In this document: one piece after another, positions 1 to 7,147 of the stretch
How positions within the stretch are numbered: position 1 is the first letter of the stretch
Layout of the letters: every line of letters starts with the position of its first letter
Source: Deltaproteobacteria bacterium
GTDB taxonomy: Bacteria; UBA10199; DSSB01
Direction: 5' to 3'
Length of the DNA stretch: 8,363 bases
Assembly (NCBI GenBank): GCA_021772695.1
Contig: JAJFLL010000092.1
Coordinates: 1 to 8,363 of the forward strand
Notes under the pieces: generated by a model
Databases searched by the model: none
What the model was told of the DNA's origin: nothing
The model's input: only the letters and a program-made list of their open reading frames with translations
Position numbers and translations under genes: made by a program

Positions 1-272
1 AAACCGGAAAATTGCGGAGGACCTGCCAATAGGCCTTTAGAACCCCCTTGGGCATGTGCCTGACGAAAGGACTCGGATTCGGTCCAATTCACAAAGGTCT
101 CTCGACTCTCCCAAGTGGAATGAGAAATATAAACACCTTCATCACCTTTTAAGAGATGAAACTCTTTAAATCCCGGCACGCCTTGAAGCAGGCTTTCCCG
201 ATTACGCCACACCTCTTCAAATTTATCGCCCTGATCGGGCAAGACCTGAAAACGATTCATCGCTATAAACAT
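1..272 (-). CDS. IsdG/HmoA-like antibiotic biosynthesis monooxygenase (ABM) domain protein, 3' end outside window
   Basis: Translation of the minus strand from the ATG at 272 gives 90 complete residues with no stop before the window edge. It begins MFIAMNRFQVLPDQGDKFEE and shows the ABM ferredoxin-like pattern: a beta strand ending in N-R-F, an 'F..VW..R' helix, 'GVPGF..FHLL', a 'YISHSTW' strand, then 'F..W..S..FRQAH'. Residues N6, W63 and H73 have the spacing of the Asn-Trp-His catalytic triad of IsdG/IsdI heme-degrading monooxygenases (N7, W67, H77), so a heme-degrading or heme-binding role is plausible; other ABM proteins act on quinones or signalling molecules. The ribosome site AAAGGAGAAGG lies 4 bases upstream of the ATG. 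Met5 is an alternative start, but the ribosome site fits Met1. The 34-bp gap to the upstream dehydrogenase implies one transcript. Family usually about 95-110 residues, so only the tail is missing. Confidence 0.85.
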   Translation of the reverse strand, partial: MFIAMNRFQVLPDQGDKFEEVWRNRESLLQGVPGFKEFHLLKGDEGVYISHSTWESRETFVNWTESESFRQAHAQGGSKGLLAGPPQFSG

Positions 273-306
273 AGGACCTTCTCCTTTAGGATTATTCTTA
301 ATGGGA

Positions 307-1356
307 TTATGCAAAGGCAAGCATATCGATAACGAAACGATACTGCACATCGCCCTTGATCATGCGCTCATAGGCTCCATTGCATTGTTCCATGGAAATT
401 TCTTCGATATCAGCGGTAATGCCATGCTGACTGCAAAAATCCAACATTTCTTGAGTTTCCTGGATTCCTCCGATGAGGGAACCCACCAAACTGCGTCGCT
501 TACTGATTAAACTAAAGGCGTGCACTTGTGGTGCCTGCGGCGGCACTCCAAGCAATACCATCACGCCGTCTCGCTTCAATAAATTCAAGTATTGATTCCA
601 ATCCAGTTCAACGGAGACCGTATTGATGATGATATCAAAATGGTTTGCCAATTCAGTGAAAGTATCTGCATTAGTACTTGGGTAAAACTTCTTCGCCCCT
701 AATCGCAAGGCGTCTTCTTTTTTCTTCGGAGAATGACTGATCACGGCAACCTCTGCGCACATGGCCGCGGCCAACTTCACCGCCATATGGCCAAGCCCTC
801 CAAGTCCCACGATGGCAACCCGTTTGCCTGGACCCGCCTGCCAATATTTTAATGGAGAATAAGTCGTAACCCCTGCACATAATAACGGCGCGGCTCCCTT
901 GAGAGAGAGATTATCCGGCATTCGCAACACATAGTTTTCATCCACCACGATCTGAGTGGAATAACCTCCAAAAGTAGGAGTCTTCCCGTCCTTTTCATAG
1001 CCATTATAGGTGAGATTCATGCCCCGTTCACAATATTGTTCGAGGCCATCTTGACACGACGAACATTCCCGGCAGGAATCGACAAAGCAACCGACTCCTA
1101 CTTTGTCTCCCACCTTAAACCGACTCACGGCCTCACCCACCCGCTCTACAGTGCCGGCAATTTCATGGCCGGGCACCATAGGAAAAATCGAATTCCCCCA
1201 TTCACCCCTGGCTTGATGCACATCGGAATGGCAGATCCCACAATAATGGATCTTAATGAAAACATCATGTTTACCGGGTTCACGACGTTCGACGGTAATA
1301 GGAGCAAGTGGATTTGTGGGGCCCGTGGTGCCATAGGCCTTTGTAGGTAAAGTCAT
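307..1356 (-). CDS. Zinc-dependent NAD(P)-dependent alcohol dehydrogenase / aldehyde reductase (cinnamyl alcohol dehydrogenase-like, YahK/Ahr type)
   Basis: This is a complete 349-residue medium-chain dehydrogenase, the normal length for the CAD/YahK group. Catalytic zinc ligands are C39 (in CGICHSD), H64 (in PGHE, followed by E65) and C160 (in LLCAG). The structural zinc site is C95, C98, C101 and C109. The Rossmann loop is GLGGLG at 184-189, followed by the strand VISHSPKKKEDA near 205-216; the Ser plus Lys residues after the strand resemble NADPH-binding CADs rather than NAD-specific enzymes, which carry an acidic residue there. It should act in the cytosol, interconverting primary alcohols and aldehydes, most likely reducing toxic or aromatic/aliphatic aldehydes; the exact substrate cannot be read. 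The ATG at 1356 has AAGGAG five to six bases upstream. It is followed after 34 bp by the ABM-domain gene, and preceded after 82 bp by the glucan synthase with no visible terminator. Confidence 0.95.
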   Translation of the reverse strand: MTLPTKAYGTTGPTNPLAPITVERREPGKHDVFIKIHYCGICHSDVHQARGEWGNSIFPMVPGHEIAGTVERVGEAVSRFKVGDKVGVGCFVDSCRECSSCQDGLEQYCERGMNLTYNGYEKDGKTPTFGGYSTQIVVDENYVLRMPDNLSLKGAAPLLCAGVTTYSPLKYWQAGPGKRVAIVGLGGLGHMAVKLAAAMCAEVAVISHSPKKKEDALRLGAKKFYPSTNADTFTELANHFDIIINTVSVELDWNQYLNLLKRDGVMVLLGVPPQAPQVHAFSLISKRRSLVGSLIGGIQETQEMLDFCSQHGITADIEEISMEQCNGAYERMIKGDVQYRFVIDMLAFA

Positions 1357-1438
1357 TATATTCTCCTTGGTGAGACGGAGAAGATTACCGAACTAAAGCC
1401 CTAAGTTCCAGGATAAATTGTTTCCCATTTTCTTACGG
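1357..1438 (-). other. Intergenic gap between glucan synthase and dehydrogenase
   Basis: These 82 bp hold the ribosome site of the dehydrogenase (AAGGAG near 1361-1366). I see no hairpin followed by a T-run and no convincing -35/-10 pair on the minus strand. Read-through from the upstream glucan synthase gene is therefore the simplest reading, though a weak internal promoter cannot be excluded by eye. Confidence 0.5.
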
Positions 1439-4033
1439 TTAGATAGCTTGAGGAATTAAAGGCGATTTTCTACTGGAAAAACTACTGACGAAGGCCGCGA
1501 AAACGGCTGCAAGATAGGGAAAGGTCTGCACGATCAAGGCAATGCTCCACAACAAGGCAGGATGGTTTTCTGCGCCGAAGGTTTTAAAAATACCAACGGC
1601 AAGGGACCATAGGGTTAATGTTAAAAATATTTCTTCCCAGACACTGCGAAATACATTTCGCAATGGAGCGGTCTTTTCATCCTTTGGTGTTCGCCAAAAG
1701 GGTTGGTTGCGGAAGGTGAATAGCCCCTGCAACACGGCCTTTCCGATTTTATAGGTCAGAGAACCACCAGCGATCATCGCCAATAGTGTGCGGCGGGTTC
1801 CGATTTTGACCCGGCTAGCATAGGTCCAACATGTGCCCGCAATGCGTAGTATTACCAGGAGTAAAGCAGGATATATAAAAATGGGTTCAGGAAAATCCGT
1901 GGTCTTTGGACGTAAAATCAGGAGTAAACTCCAAACGATGGCCGTCCAAGAAAATACCATATGCAGACCATCACCCAACCAAGGCAACCATCCTTTAATA
2001 AATTGGTAGCGTTGCGCCCCGTTGAGATTTCCGGATAGCCCCAACATCTTTCGCCAATGGTGGCGTAAGATGCGCATGGCACCAAAGGCCCAACGAAATC
2101 GCTGCTTGGCATAAGACAGATAGGTTGCGGGCACCAAACCATGGCCCATGGGGTGGTCTAGATAGATGGCTTGTTTCTTTTCATTTAAAATTCTCAGTCC
2201 CAACTCGGCATCCTCGCAGATACACCATTCGGCCCAGCCATCGAGTTGTAATAATGTCTTTCGATCAATCAAGGTCATGGTACCGTGTTGGATAATCGCA
2301 TTATGTTCATTGCGTTGCACCATACCGATACGGAAAAATCCGCTATACTCATCGTTTTCCATTCTTGAAAATAGACTATGTTCCCATTCACGGTGTTCTT
2401 GTGGTGCTTGGACGATGGCCACTCCAGGTTCAATAAAATAAGGAACGGTGGCCTTTAACCAATAGGGCTCCACCACGTAGTCTGCATCGACAATCGCCAC
2501 GATCTGGGCTTCGGGATGAGTATGTTGCAAGGCAAAGTTCAAGGCTCCCGACTTGAATCCGGGCCAAGGCCCCAAAGTAAAAAATCGAAACTTTGGACCC
2601 AATTTTTTACAATGGGCTTCCACCGGTTGCCACAACTCTGGATCCGGAGTGTTATTGTCAATAATAAGCACTTCGAAATCAGGATAATCCAATTGTGCCA
2701 GACTATTTAAGGTAGCAATCATCAGTTCGGGAGGCTCTTTGCAACAAGCCACATGAATGGATACCTTGGGGTGAAAATTTTTGGTTGGGTCCAGCGGATC
2801 CATGGGAACAAATTTTTTCTTTAGCGGCTGTTTTCCAACCACATCAGCGATTTCCGCCGTATCGGTAATTAAAATAATGGCCAACAATACCTGAGAGGTA
2901 ATCATGATCGACCAAAATGCGATATCTCCTGGCGACATGTATTGGTCAGAGACCTCTCGCGCCAATTGGGTGATCAAAGCTGCTAAAACTTGAAAAATCA
3001 CCACCGAAAAAATTTGACCGCGAATTCTAAGTCTAGGACGGCGCGCCAAAAATAAGAAAGCACCGAAAAGACCTAATAGAGTTGATGAAATAGTCCAAAA
3101 TTTCCAGTTTGGATCGGGCAATACCGGCCCTATCATCGGAAATTTTTCCTGACGGTCCGCCGTAAGAATCCCCCAATGTTCGCCGGCATTCCCTTCGATT
3201 CGACTTTTCCAAGGTTGGTCAAATGCCTCGATCAAATTATATTTGATATTTTTTGCCTCGGCACGGCTTGCAAAAGTGCGAATGAATTTTGCCTGATTGC
3301 CAAGACTAGCCACGGCAGCGCCCTTCTGAGGACCTTCACTCGGCCATCCTGTCTCAGCGATCATGATGGGCTTACCTGGAAAAGTCTGCTTCACCTTTTC
3401 GTATTTTTCAAAGACGTAATCCACCGCCTCAGCGATGGGCACTTCGTTCCAATACGGCAGGATGTGGATTGCAATAAAATCCACCTCATTAACCATCTCC
3501 GGATGCTCAATCCAGTAGTCCCAAGGTTCCGCTGTTGACACCGGAGTGCGTAAGCGTCTCCTTGCCTCTGTCAAATAGGCAATCAGTTCTTCTCGGGGCA
3601 CACTATTATAGAGTTGGGTTTCGTTCCCTAGGATCAAACGTTTGACATGGCGATTTTTCCCCGCGAGAGCAATGGCCATATCGACCTCCTCGCGGTTTCG
3701 ATTATTGACATCCCGACTATCTAAATAGGCAGATGCTATTATTTTTAAATCATACTCCTTTGCTAATTCAGGTATCTGCTGCAGGCCGGACAGAGAACTA
3801 TAAAGACGGATCATTTTGGTTTTTGGAGCCAACTTGGCCAAGTCTTCCTTTAATTGCTCTGCACCTAAATTTATATTTTGAAAGGGGCTTTGATCTTTTA
3901 GATATGGATTTACGGAAAGACTGTGAAAGGGAAAATCAGATTCCACCACATCAAAGGGCTTATTGATTAAGGTCCAAATCAATAAATTCACCGCAATGGC
4001 GGTCATAATGATGACTAATGTGGCCCGTCGCAT
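1439..4033 (-). CDS. ndvB: Membrane GH17-GT2 fusion: NdvB-type beta-1,3-glucan synthase/elongase
   Basis: This 864-residue inner-membrane protein has the layout and near-identical length of the NdvB-type glucosyltransferases of Pseudomonas and Bradyrhizobium. Residues 5-23 form a signal anchor. Residues 30-305 are a periplasmic glycoside hydrolase family 17 domain, with the acid/base Glu at 138 (LILGNET) and the nucleophile Glu at 227 (IAETGWPSEG). Membrane helices follow at about 313-330, 341-359 and 370-391. The cytosolic family-2 glycosyltransferase spans about 420-655, with D459 (IIDNNTPD), the DAD motif 516-518, CEDAELGLR 606-614 supplying the general base, and QRFRW 644-648, the processive-synthase signature. 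About four or five more helices follow (685-707, 719-738, 748-770, 801-819, 826-850). The positive-inside rule (RRPRLRIRG after helix 2) agrees. Known family members make periplasmic beta-glucans, and their GH17 domains act as transglycosylases; substrate here is inferred. The ATG at 4033 has AGGGA five bases upstream. The symbol reflects similarity, not proven orthology. Confidence 0.9.
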   Translation of the reverse strand: MRRATLVIIMTAIAVNLLIWTLINKPFDVVESDFPFHSLSVNPYLKDQSPFQNINLGAEQLKEDLAKLAPKTKMIRLYSSLSGLQQIPELAKEYDLKIIASAYLDSRDVNNRNREEVDMAIALAGKNRHVKRLILGNETQLYNSVPREELIAYLTEARRRLRTPVSTAEPWDYWIEHPEMVNEVDFIAIHILPYWNEVPIAEAVDYVFEKYEKVKQTFPGKPIMIAETGWPSEGPQKGAAVASLGNQAKFIRTFASRAEAKNIKYNLIEAFDQPWKSRIEGNAGEHWGILTADRQEKFPMIGPVLPDPNWKFWTISSTLLGLFGAFLFLARRPRLRIRGQIFSVVIFQVLAALITQLAREVSDQYMSPGDIAFWSIMITSQVLLAIILITDTAEIADVVGKQPLKKKFVPMDPLDPTKNFHPKVSIHVACCKEPPELMIATLNSLAQLDYPDFEVLIIDNNTPDPELWQPVEAHCKKLGPKFRFFTLGPWPGFKSGALNFALQHTHPEAQIVAIVDADYVVEPYWLKATVPYFIEPGVAIVQAPQEHREWEHSLFSRMENDEYSGFFRIGMVQRNEHNAIIQHGTMTLIDRKTLLQLDGWAEWCICEDAELGLRILNEKKQAIYLDHPMGHGLVPATYLSYAKQRFRWAFGAMRILRHHWRKMLGLSGNLNGAQRYQFIKGWLPWLGDGLHMVFSWTAIVWSLLLILRPKTTDFPEPIFIYPALLLVILRIAGTCWTYASRVKIGTRRTLLAMIAGGSLTYKIGKAVLQGLFTFRNQPFWRTPKDEKTAPLRNVFRSVWEEIFLTLTLWSLAVGIFKTFGAENHPALLWSIALIVQTFPYLAAVFAAFVSSFSSRKSPLIPQAI

Positions 4034-4227
4034 TTATTCCCTAGCCGGCAATAGAGTGAATACTTGTAAAATTAACCATACCCCTGAGAAGGGTTGGAAA
4101 CCATTAAGATCGGGGGCCGTATTAAAAAAAAATAATACTTTCAGCAAGTTGTAATATTATAAGTTTCCCGGTCGGGTACTTATCGGGCGTTCTCACCATG
4201 ATGTGCTAGCAACCACACCTTGGCAAT
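4034..4227 (-). promoter_or_regulatory. Leader/promoter region of the GH17-GT2 gene
   Basis: On the minus strand a perfect TATAAT lies at 4161-4156, but the hexamer 17 bp upstream (GATAAG) is a poor -35, so the promoter is tentative. A transcript from it would carry a leader of about 115 nt. That leader contains a 6-bp inverted repeat GTATTA/TAATAC flanking eight A/T pairs (4119-4138) and a small stem-loop CCA-T-ACCC / GGGT-TGG with a 7-nt loop and one bulge (4076-4097). No clear intrinsic terminator for the upstream gene is visible in this gap, so co-transcription with that gene is also possible. Confidence 0.35.
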
Positions 4228-5292
4228 TTAGTGCCTCATGGCCCGGAAATGTAAGTAGGTCAGGAAGGATTCATTGAACAGGGCATCTAGATTAAAGGGT
4301 AGATGATAGGCTTTGGCCATTTCTAGACCACCTCCAACAACGATCCCGGAATAGGCTCCGAGAAAATTTCCCAGACTAGAGACTCCTCTCACCAAAAAAG
4401 GCCGACTCATCATGGTGAGGCCAATTCTTTGCGCTAATTGGTTCCCTACCGCTAAACCTCCACTCCCCAGACCTCGACCCAAACCACCACCCAACCACAT
4501 GCCGCCTCGCAATAAATAAGTTCCTAGAATGGCATCCTTAACGTCATGATATTTTGCTTCCTGCCCAAGCAATTGGGCGACTCCTTGGTGAGTCATGGCA
4601 AATGCTGGAACCTCCGCAGCAAACCCACCGAGGTTTGATAAAATTTTGCCGTTTCGACTGACTCGATACGAACCGGTCATAGTAGGGCGTAAAAACTTTA
4701 TGGCAATACCACGGCGCACCCAAGAAAAGGTATACTGATCGGCCCACATGGCCGCGAGCAAGGCAGGGTCCGCGATCTGTTTTACAGTCTGCTCGGCAAT
4801 AAATTCCAGGCGAGGCCCCCAGGGACCGTTCCCCACCATGGCATTCCGCTCCTCCTGCACCTTAGGTGCTACATTTGAAAACTCCCCCTTCGATTGATCG
4901 GCCATGAATTGCAAGATTAGCAAGGCCGCAGGCAATCGGTCCCGACGGCGTAGATGCCGGCCAACATTCAGTAGATCCTCTTGGAAAATCTCCCCATCGC
5001 TTTCATATGCCAAGGACAAGAGTTGATTCAACCCATCGGCCCCCCAAAAATCGGTTAAATTGGCTTGATCTGGTTTTGACAAGTTTTCCAAAAATAGGCG
5101 AGGCCGTTGAATCGTATCGGGGCTGGGACGAAAATATGGAGTGGCCCCACCTGGCACATGGGATTCGGACAACATGTTTTGACTGCTAAAGAGGAGATAC
5201 AGAATAGCTAACCGAGATTTTTGGGATCCAGGTGGATTCAAGACAAGTGGCTTTGAAGAAAGCCCTTTATTTTCAATAGGATATTGCCCCAC
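4228..5292 (-). CDS. Unrecognised glycine-rich protein, 354 residues (frame open to 5388)
   Basis: I do not recognise this protein. From the GTG at 5292 it has 354 residues. No convincing Sec signal peptide is seen; residues 28-39 (LAILYLLFSSQN) are a short hydrophobic patch. The middle (about 65-230) is predicted to be mainly helical with charged turns such as GRHLRRRDRLPAALLILQF, and the C-terminal third is unusually rich in glycine and small hydrophobic residues, including MWLGGGLGRGLGSGGLAVG near 265-283 and GNFLGAYSGIVVGGGLEMA at 308-326, which could be glycine-zipper membrane-inserting or packing helices. The frame is open up to a stop at 5404-5406, with a TTG at 5388 as an alternative start; I prefer GTG 5292 because GGAGGGG lies 8 bases before it. 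With TTG the protein would be 386 residues. It lies 194 bp upstream of the glucan synthase in the same direction, so a linked role in envelope glucan is possible but unproven. Codon use is like its neighbours. Confidence 0.7.
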   Translation of the reverse strand: MGQYPIENKGLSSKPLVLNPPGSQKSRLAILYLLFSSQNMLSESHVPGGATPYFRPSPDTIQRPRLFLENLSKPDQANLTDFWGADGLNQLLSLAYESDGEIFQEDLLNVGRHLRRRDRLPAALLILQFMADQSKGEFSNVAPKVQEERNAMVGNGPWGPRLEFIAEQTVKQIADPALLAAMWADQYTFSWVRRGIAIKFLRPTMTGSYRVSRNGKILSNLGGFAAEVPAFAMTHQGVAQLLGQEAKYHDVKDAILGTYLLRGGMWLGGGLGRGLGSGGLAVGNQLAQRIGLTMMSRPFLVRGVSSLGNFLGAYSGIVVGGGLEMAKAYHLPFNLDALFNESFLTYLHFRAMRH

Positions 5293-5300
5293 CGCTGATG

Positions 5301-5307
5301 CCCCTCC
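5301..5307 (-). promoter_or_regulatory. Ribosome binding site that favours GTG start at 5292
   Basis: The minus strand reads GGAGGGG, then 8 bases, then GTG at 5292. The alternative TTG at 5388 has only GAGGA 12 bases upstream and would leave just 17 bp to the divergent glycosyltransferase start. The match may partly reflect coding for Gly-Gly if the longer protein is real. Confidence 0.4.
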
Positions 5308-5405
5308 GAAAATATATTCCCCTGCGGTAGTTTCATTTTCGGATCCGCTTGCCAAAAGTTGTGGATGGGTGCATCGGATAAAATTCAATAAGACCCAAGG
5401 TCCTC

Positions 5406-6434
5406 ATGAAATTCCCCTCTGCTCCAAAAACATTGTCGGTCATTCTTCCTCTTTTCGATTTGAGAAATTGTCGTTGGGGGGCCTTGGAATCTGTACTAAG
5501 ACAGCAAGCCCCACGGGACCAATTCGAAATCATTGTTATATTAGGCCGTACCGATGATCCGAACTATTTCATTTCACCTAGAATAAATAAACTCTTGGAA
5601 GAATGCGATCGTGTCATTCAAACGGAACTGAATCCAAATGATCCCGCTCAGGAAATTCATTTTTGCAAATCAGGCGTAGAGGCGAGCCGGGGCAATTTTT
5701 TATATTTTTTAGAAGGCCATACCACCCTAGCTTCGAAGACAATCCAAAACATTCTCAATGCCATTCACATGCATCCTGATAAAACAATTTTTTGGGGTCC
5801 GAGACGAGATATCGCCTCTCAACCCTTAGGAAAGTTGATAGCAGCCAATACCGCCAGACATTTATCTCGTGCCAAAAGCGAAGGTTTTTTCACCTTAGGA
5901 GGAAACAGTATTATTGAGCGGGATTATTTTTCACAATTGGGAGGAATCAAAACAAGGTACGGACGTTTTAATGAAGTTATTTTAAGGTTTCGCATAAATA
6001 AAGCGGCTACTGACGTCATTAAATTACCAGAGATATTGTGTTACCATTATAATGACATGCCCCATAACCACCTCATTAAACTTGCTAGAACTATGGGAGC
6101 ATGTAGATTTGTCGCTTATTCCGATGCAAAATTGAATCAATCTGAGACCTTACCCCCTGCTCGACATTTTATTTTCAAGTGGATTCAGCACCTACGCAAA
6201 ACCCAATGGCTACAACCCATCTGTATCGCTTTTGCTAAATTATTTTTACAATTAGCAACGCTTGCATTTCAAATTAAACCTTCATTTGGATTTAAATCCT
6301 TTCTGGCAGGTATTGCCTTCGCCGACCTATCAGGATTTTGTGATCGACCCAGTATCATTTTGAAAATTTCGAAAGACTACCATTTCTTAGAAAAAAGGTG
6401 TGGAAATCCTTTTGGGCCCCGCATCGAAACATAA
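5406..6434 (+). CDS. Family 2 glycosyltransferase (GT-A fold, single domain)
   Basis: The 342-residue protein starts with the GT2 nucleotide-binding pattern: SVILPLFDLRNCRWGALESV at 11-30, then 'QFEIIVILGRTDDPNYF' at 39-55. The segment 'A..GNFLYFLEGHTTL' at 93-108 is where the metal-binding DxD should be; here it reads E103-G104-H105. 'GGNSIIERDYFSQLGG' at 165-180 and 'YGRFNEVILRFRINK' at 185-199 match the acceptor side and the usual 'ED..L..R' catalytic base region, with Asn-Glu in place of Glu-Asp. The C-terminus has two hydrophobic stretches (about 270-290 and 297-311) that may bind the inner membrane. It should transfer a sugar from a nucleotide donor to an envelope glycan or lipid-linked acceptor; donor and acceptor are unknown. 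The ATG at 5406 has AAGG five bases upstream. It is divergent from the unrecognised gene and ends 46 bp before a strong terminator, so it is probably monocistronic. A non-canonical or inactive member is possible. Confidence 0.85.
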   Translation: MKFPSAPKTLSVILPLFDLRNCRWGALESVLRQQAPRDQFEIIVILGRTDDPNYFISPRINKLLEECDRVIQTELNPNDPAQEIHFCKSGVEASRGNFLYFLEGHTTLASKTIQNILNAIHMHPDKTIFWGPRRDIASQPLGKLIAANTARHLSRAKSEGFFTLGGNSIIERDYFSQLGGIKTRYGRFNEVILRFRINKAATDVIKLPEILCYHYNDMPHNHLIKLARTMGACRFVAYSDAKLNQSETLPPARHFIFKWIQHLRKTQWLQPICIAFAKLFLQLATLAFQIKPSFGFKSFLAGIAFADLSGFCDRPSIILKISKDYHFLEKRCGNPFGPRIET

Positions 6435-6479
6435 ACTCCACATGTCTGCAATTTTTCTAAAATCGCTTCAAAGCATAAA

Positions 6480-6509
6480 AAAAAGGCTTTCCCAGAGGAA
6501 AGCCTTTTT
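6480..6509. terminator. Bidirectional intrinsic terminator
   Basis: A perfect 13-bp stem, AAAAAGGCTTTCC (6480-6492) and GGAAAGCCTTTTT (6497-6509), closes a 4-base CAGA loop. On the plus strand it ends in five T; on the minus strand eight T follow from the A-run 6477-6484. It sits between the convergent glycosyltransferase (ends 6434) and exported-protein gene (ends 6534) and should stop transcription in both directions. Confidence 0.93.
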
Positions 6510-6533
6510 GAAAGTAAAATTTGAATTTGTAAA

Positions 6534-7118
6534 TTATTTTTTTGTTACTTCATAGGCGACTGCTTCGGTGTAAATAATTTCAACTTGGTCACCCTTTTGG
6601 ACCCCTTCTAAATTTTTAGGATCTTTAACGCTAATCTCTACAGGCTCGCCGGTAAGACCAACCAAAGTAACGGTGCCCTTTGCGGCATTGACTGCCGTGA
6701 TATCAGCAATTTGTCTAACCTGTTCTGTTTCGACCTTAACCGGTTTTTTCTTTTTGGTTACGGCATTTAGGACCGTTTGAGTTTTTTCCTGAACGATGTC
6801 CATTTTCTTCGCATTCTTTTTTAAGGAAACAGCAGTGGACTGGTACATTTCAATTTCAACCTTGTCACCCTTTTTGACCTTTTTAAAATTTAAAACGTCG
6901 TCATCTACCTTCGTGGTCAGGGTATTCCCCTCAGGACCTTTAATGGTAATCACTCTGTTTTCGTGATCAACACCTACAACCGTTGCGGTAATTTCGGATG
7001 TGGTACTTTCGATTTTAAATTTTGCCGGTCCAAGATCCACCTTCGGATCAGTAGCCATGGCCCCCGTTGCAAACATCGTCAAGGTAAGGGTCGCTCCCAA
7101 CACTAATGAATACTTCAT
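6534..7118 (-). CDS. Exported protein with two tandem copies of a small beta-rich domain
   Basis: This is a 194-residue protein with a Sec signal peptide at 1-22: Lys2, a hydrophobic core, and a likely signal peptidase I site after ATGAMA, leaving TDPKVD. The mature part has two similar units. Unit 1 (about 43-99) reads ITATVVGVDHENRVITIKGP ... VKKGDKVEIEMYQSTAVSL; unit 2 (about 138-193) reads ADITAVNAAKGTVTLVGLTG ... VQKGDQVEIIYTEAVAYEV. Each has the pattern 'T.V...N..V.I.GP.G....K..D...-V.KGD.VEI.Y..A.A..V', probably a small beta barrel. A lysine-rich linker (KKKKPVKVE around 122-130) separates them. Such repeats occur in many proteobacterial proteins of unknown function; I infer a periplasmic location but no activity. 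The ATG at 7118 has GGAGG seven bases upstream, a strong site suggesting high expression. A sigma-70-like promoter lies at 7172-7200. Confidence 0.85.
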   Translation of the reverse strand: MKYSLVLGATLTLTMFATGAMATDPKVDLGPAKFKIESTTSEITATVVGVDHENRVITIKGPEGNTLTTKVDDDVLNFKKVKKGDKVEIEMYQSTAVSLKKNAKKMDIVQEKTQTVLNAVTKKKKPVKVETEQVRQIADITAVNAAKGTVTLVGLTGEPVEISVKDPKNLEGVQKGDQVEIIYTEAVAYEVTKK

Positions 7119-7147
7119 GGTTTCGCCTCCAAATATAACGTTTTGAA

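Noticed and set aside
3176..3538. Plus-strand 120-codon open frame inside the glucan synthase
   Set aside because: It is fully antisense to the GH17 domain, which carries both catalytic Glu motifs.
4162..4180. CCCG-GT-CGGG inverted repeat as terminator or operator
   Set aside because: Only four pairs per arm with a two-base loop; too short to be stable as a hairpin, and not repeated nearby.
5349..5384. TTGCCA (5349-5354) and TAAAAT (5379-5384) as a promoter for the plus-strand glycosyltransferase
   Set aside because: Both hexamers match consensus at five of six positions, but the spacer is 24 bp, too long for a sigma-70 promoter.
5369..5557. Plus-strand ORF beginning before the glycosyltransferase
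   Set aside because: It overlaps the N-terminal GT2 motif in another frame and has no family resemblance.
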